Of a DNA stretch of 64,000 nt, positions 61,873 through 64,000 are shown piece after piece. Below the pieces are notes generated by a model, which saw nothing but the letters and a program-made list of their open reading frames with translations, ran no database searches and was not told where the DNA came from. Positions within the stretch are counted from its first letter, which is position 1. Each line of letters begins with the position of its first letter. A program made the translations under genes and the position numbers. The stretch is from CAMLHP01 sp035759745 (GTDB taxonomy: Bacteria > Gemmatimonadota > Gemmatimonadetes > Gemmatimonadales > GWC2-71-9), in NCBI GenBank assembly GCA_035759745.1, contig DASTUF010000112.1, positions 1 through 64,000 of the forward strand, in the 5' to 3' direction.

Positions 61873-62885
61873 CACGGCCGCCCCAGCAGTTCCAGCAGCA
61901 CCGCACGCTGCACATGCAGCCGGTTCTCCGCCTGGTTCACTACCACGCTGCTGGGCCCGTCCAGCACCGCGTCATCGATCTCTACGTTGCGGCGCACCGG
62001 CAGGCAGTGCAGCACGATACCCTTCCCGTCCCGGGTTGCGCGCAGCCGGTTGCCGGTCAGGCGCCAGTCGCGATACGGCTTCCGCAACTCCGCACCCTCT
62101 TCCGGCCGGCCGAACGCGCCGAGCGCGCCCCACGCCTTCACGTATACCGCGTCCGCGCCCTGTAGCGCATCATCGAGATCATCCGATACGCTGACGGTTC
62201 CACCCGACGCTCCGGCCAGCCGGGTGACGGTGGCCATGTCGTCCGGGTCGAGGTCGAATCCGGGAGGGCGGGCCACCACCACGTCCATCCCCATCATCGC
62301 GCCTGCGATCGCAGCACTGGCCGGCACTGCGGTCGGCAGCGCCTTGGGATGCCACGCCCACGACAGCACCAGCTTCTTGCCGCGAGTCTGGCTGAGGTGC
62401 TCGCGCAGCGTCAGGGCGTCGGCCAGCCCCTGGCAGGGATGTCGCCGGGTGCTCTCGAGGTTGATTACCGGCTTGTCGGAGTAGTGCGCGAAGTCGCGGA
62501 TGAGCCGGTCCTCTCGTTCCATCGCCCAGTCGGTACCCTTGGGGAAGGCGCGAACGGCCAGGGCATCGGCATAGCGTGCCAGTACCCGCGCCGCATCGAC
62601 CACATGCTCCACCGATGCACCATCCATCACTACGCCATGCTTGGTCTCGAGGGTCCACGAGCCCTTGCCCGGTTCCAGCACCAGGGCGTGGCCGCCGTGC
62701 AGGAACATCGCGGTTTCGAAGCTCGACCGGGTGCGCAGGCTCGGGTCCATGAAGACCATGGCCAGCACCCGGCGCTCGAGCCCGCCGGCGATTTCGCCCC
62801 GCTTGATTCGTGCAGCCAGCCGGAGCAGCGCCTCGACCCCGTCGGCGCCCCAGTCCTCCATCGCGAGAAAGTCGCGCTTGCTCAT
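61872..62885 (-). CDS. argF': N-acyl-ornithine carbamoyltransferase (ArgF', succinyl-type by residue 92)
   Basis: 337 residues. Not an ordinary ornithine carbamoyltransferase: the carbamoyl-phosphate loop is PSLRTRSSFE, the proline-cysteine block HPCQGLADALTLREH and WAWHPKALPTAVPASA follow, and the end is HCLPVRRNVEIDDAVLDGPSSVVVNQAENRLHVQRA. These match N-acetylornithine carbamoyltransferase of Xanthomonas. An ungapped alignment to residue 94 places Val92 where Xanthomonas has Glu92. That residue decides between acetyl- and succinylornithine, and replacing it with Val, Ser, Ala or Pro was reported to give succinylornithine activity. The product is N-succinyl-citrulline by inference. Overlaps both neighbours by a few bases. 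Confidence 0.9.
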   Translation of the reverse strand: MSKRDFLAMEDWGADGVEALLRLAARIKRGEIAGGLERRVLAMVFMDPSLRTRSSFETAMFLHGGHALVLEPGKGSWTLETKHGVVMDGASVEHVVDAARVLARYADALAVRAFPKGTDWAMEREDRLIRDFAHYSDKPVINLESTRRHPCQGLADALTLREHLSQTRGKKLVLSWAWHPKALPTAVPASAAIAGAMMGMDVVVARPPGFDLDPDDMATVTRLAGASGGTVSVSDDLDDALQGADAVYVKAWGALGAFGRPEEGAELRKPYRDWRLTGNRLRATRDGKGIVLHCLPVRRNVEIDDAVLDGPSSVVVNQAENRLHVQRAVLLELLGRP

Positions 62886-64000
62886 CGCAGAACCTCGCGA
62901 AGGGAGTCGAGCAGCACGTCAGCCTCATCCAGGCTGAACGAAAGAGGCGGCATCAGGCGCAGCACCGCCGGATCCGTGGACGTGCCAGTCAGCACGCGCC
63001 GCTCGAACAGCGCGCGCTGGACCTCGGCAGCTGGACGCTCCAACCTCAGCCCGAGCAGCAGGCCACGCCCCTGTACCTGCCGCACGCCAAGCGACGCGGC
63101 GCCAGCGCGTATGTGGTCGCTCACGCGGGCGACGTTCTCCAGCAATCCTTCCTGCTCGATAACCTCGATCGTCGCGATCGCCGCGGCGCACGGCACCGGG
63201 CCGCCTCCAAACGTGCTGCCCAGGTCACCGATGGCCACCTGGCCGGCGATGGCACTGGTCGCTACCGTGGCCGAGATCGGCATGCCCGAGCCGAGCCCCT
63301 TGGCCATCGTGAGCAGGTCAGGCGTCACGCCGTATGACTCCGCAGCTGTGAATCGTCCGCTGCGGCCAACGCCGCACTGGATCTCGTCGAAGATGAGCAT
63401 CACGCCACGTTCGGTGGTGAGCTCCCGGGCCCGCGCGAGAAAGTCGACCGAGCAGTCCCGGGCACCCATCATTCCCTGCACCGGCTCCACAATCAGCGCC
63501 GCGACGTCATTGCCGAGGAGGTCGTCCAGTGCCGCGATGTCGTTGAACGGCACCTTTTCCGAGAGCTGCATGCCTGCGCGGCGGGCGGCAGCCATGTACT
63601 TCTCGCCATCGGTCACCGCAAGGCAGCCCAGCGTGCGGCCATGCCACCCGCCCGCCACCGAAACGACGCGCTGTCGTCCGGTCACCTTGCGGGCGAGATG
63701 CAGCGCGTTCTCGTTGGCCTCAGCGCCGGAATTGGCGAAGAATACGCTCGACAGCGGTGACGGCATCCGGGCCACAAGCAGCTCCGCCAGCCGCTCGCGG
63801 TTGGGATGTGGCAGCACCGTGGAGTAGAACAGGAGCTGCTCCGCCTGCTTCGCTATCGCCGCCACCACATGCGGGTGGCTGTGACCAGTGGAGGAGACAG
63901 CGTGGCCGCCGTAGGCGTCGAGCCAGCGCTGTCCCGCGTCGTCGGTGATCCACGAGCCACTGCCCGACACCGGCCGCACCGGCATCTGGGCGTACACCGG
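62882..64000 (-). CDS. argD: Acetyl/succinylornithine aminotransferase, N-terminus beyond window
   Basis: At least 373 residues of class-III PLP aminotransferase. The PLP lysine is in LLTMAKGLGSGMP, the Asp in LIFDEIQCGVGRSGRF, the phosphate cup in FFANSGAEANENALHLAR and STFGGGPVPCAAA. It makes N-acyl-ornithine from the semialdehyde with glutamate. The reading starts within VYAQMPVRPVSGSG, about 10-15 residues short of the usual N-terminus, so the gene continues past the right edge. The stop overlaps the next gene by 4 bp. argC, argJ or argA and argG are not in the window. Confidence 0.92.
   Translation of the reverse strand, partial: PVYAQMPVRPVSGSGSWITDDAGQRWLDAYGGHAVSSTGHSHPHVVAAIAKQAEQLLFYSTVLPHPNRERLAELLVARMPSPLSSVFFANSGAEANENALHLARKVTGRQRVVSVAGGWHGRTLGCLAVTDGEKYMAAARRAGMQLSEKVPFNDIAALDDLLGNDVAALIVEPVQGMMGARDCSVDFLARARELTTERGVMLIFDEIQCGVGRSGRFTAAESYGVTPDLLTMAKGLGSGMPISATVATSAIAGQVAIGDLGSTFGGGPVPCAAAIATIEVIEQEGLLENVARVSDHIRAGAASLGVRQVQGRGLLLGLRLERPAAEVQRALFERRVLTGTSTDPAVLRLMPPLSFSLDEADVLLDSLREVLR

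Noticed and set aside
60661..62484. 607-codon plus-strand open frame across the arginine genes
   Set aside because: Crosses three well-supported genes with opposite strand and gives low-complexity protein; shadow.
61872..62885. Ordinary ornithine carbamoyltransferase (argF)
   Set aside because: The HPCQGLADAL, WHPKALPTAV and HCLPVRRNV blocks match acyl-ornithine carbamoyltransferases, and an M20 deacylase is in the same operon.

Overview
The window is GC-rich, densely coded chromosome from a Gram-negative-type bacterium. Evidence for an outer membrane includes a TonB receptor, an MlaD/F/E lipid-transport operon, several lipobox proteins and beta-barrel proteins. A Ser/Thr kinase fused to a TPR tail, many exported lipoproteins, a lipoprotein with a pilin-type C-terminus, D-aminoacylase-like amidohydrolases and an arginine cluster built on an acyl-ornithine carbamoyltransferase together suggest Gemmatimonadota. 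That assignment is an inference; no rRNA is present to confirm it.

Layout. 1-1.1 kb: a partial lipoprotein and a secreted alpha/beta hydrolase. 1.2-6.8 kb: an NAD-dependent formate dehydrogenase locus. Its catalytic gene has an in-frame UGA followed by a SECIS-like hairpin, so it is read as a selenoprotein. The alpha subunit is split into two genes in permuted order: catalytic part, then the NuoE/NuoF-like diaphorase, then the N-terminal iron-sulfur part. fdhD lies convergent and overlaps antisense. 6.9-11.6 kb: small metabolic and hypothetical genes (NTF2-like, cupin, ATP-grasp, SRPBCC, YdeI-like). 11.8-12.0 kb: tRNA-Gln and tRNA-Ala. 12.0-16.3 kb: a lipoprotein, ribonuclease Z and the Mla operon. 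16.3-23.8 kb: mutY, patatin, DoxX, thioesterase, NAD synthetase, a small phosphatase and a Tyr-rich exported protein. 23.9-28.4 kb: an exported glycosidase-like protein coupled to a TPR/beta-barrel protein. 28.5-35.8 kb: Ser/Thr kinase, lipoprotein, M16 protease, barrel protein. 35.9-38.8 kb: a metal operon (DtxR-type regulator, two-domain multicopper oxidase, ZIP transporter) with a palindromic operator at its head. 38.9-46 kb: NUDIX and alpha/beta hydrolases, a TonB receptor behind a Fur-box-like site, an exported CbiX-like chelatase, LD-carboxypeptidase, an RsbRD-N-like regulator and a glycosyltransferase. 46.3-51.5 kb: a large adenine DNA methyltransferase coupled to an SF2 helicase, a candidate defence module. 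51.5-58 kb: HAD phosphatase, a PhoU-like/PiT phosphate pair, glycosyltransferase, CoxG-like, a pilin-like lipoprotein and an amidohydrolase. 58-64 kb: arginine operon argD-argF'-argB-M20-argH-argR, reading leftward and running off the right edge.

The intergenic DNA is unusually structured. Two copies of a hairpin share a nearly identical 25-nt apex but have different, self-complementary stems. Three composite elements have inverted arms made of 8-9-nt tandem repeats around a GTGGG...CCCAC core. At least eight further gene ends carry locus-specific heptamer tandem repeats, several followed by their inverse. These repeats, the split selenoprotein formate dehydrogenase, the exported chelatase and the methyltransferase-helicase pair are the main points worth following up.
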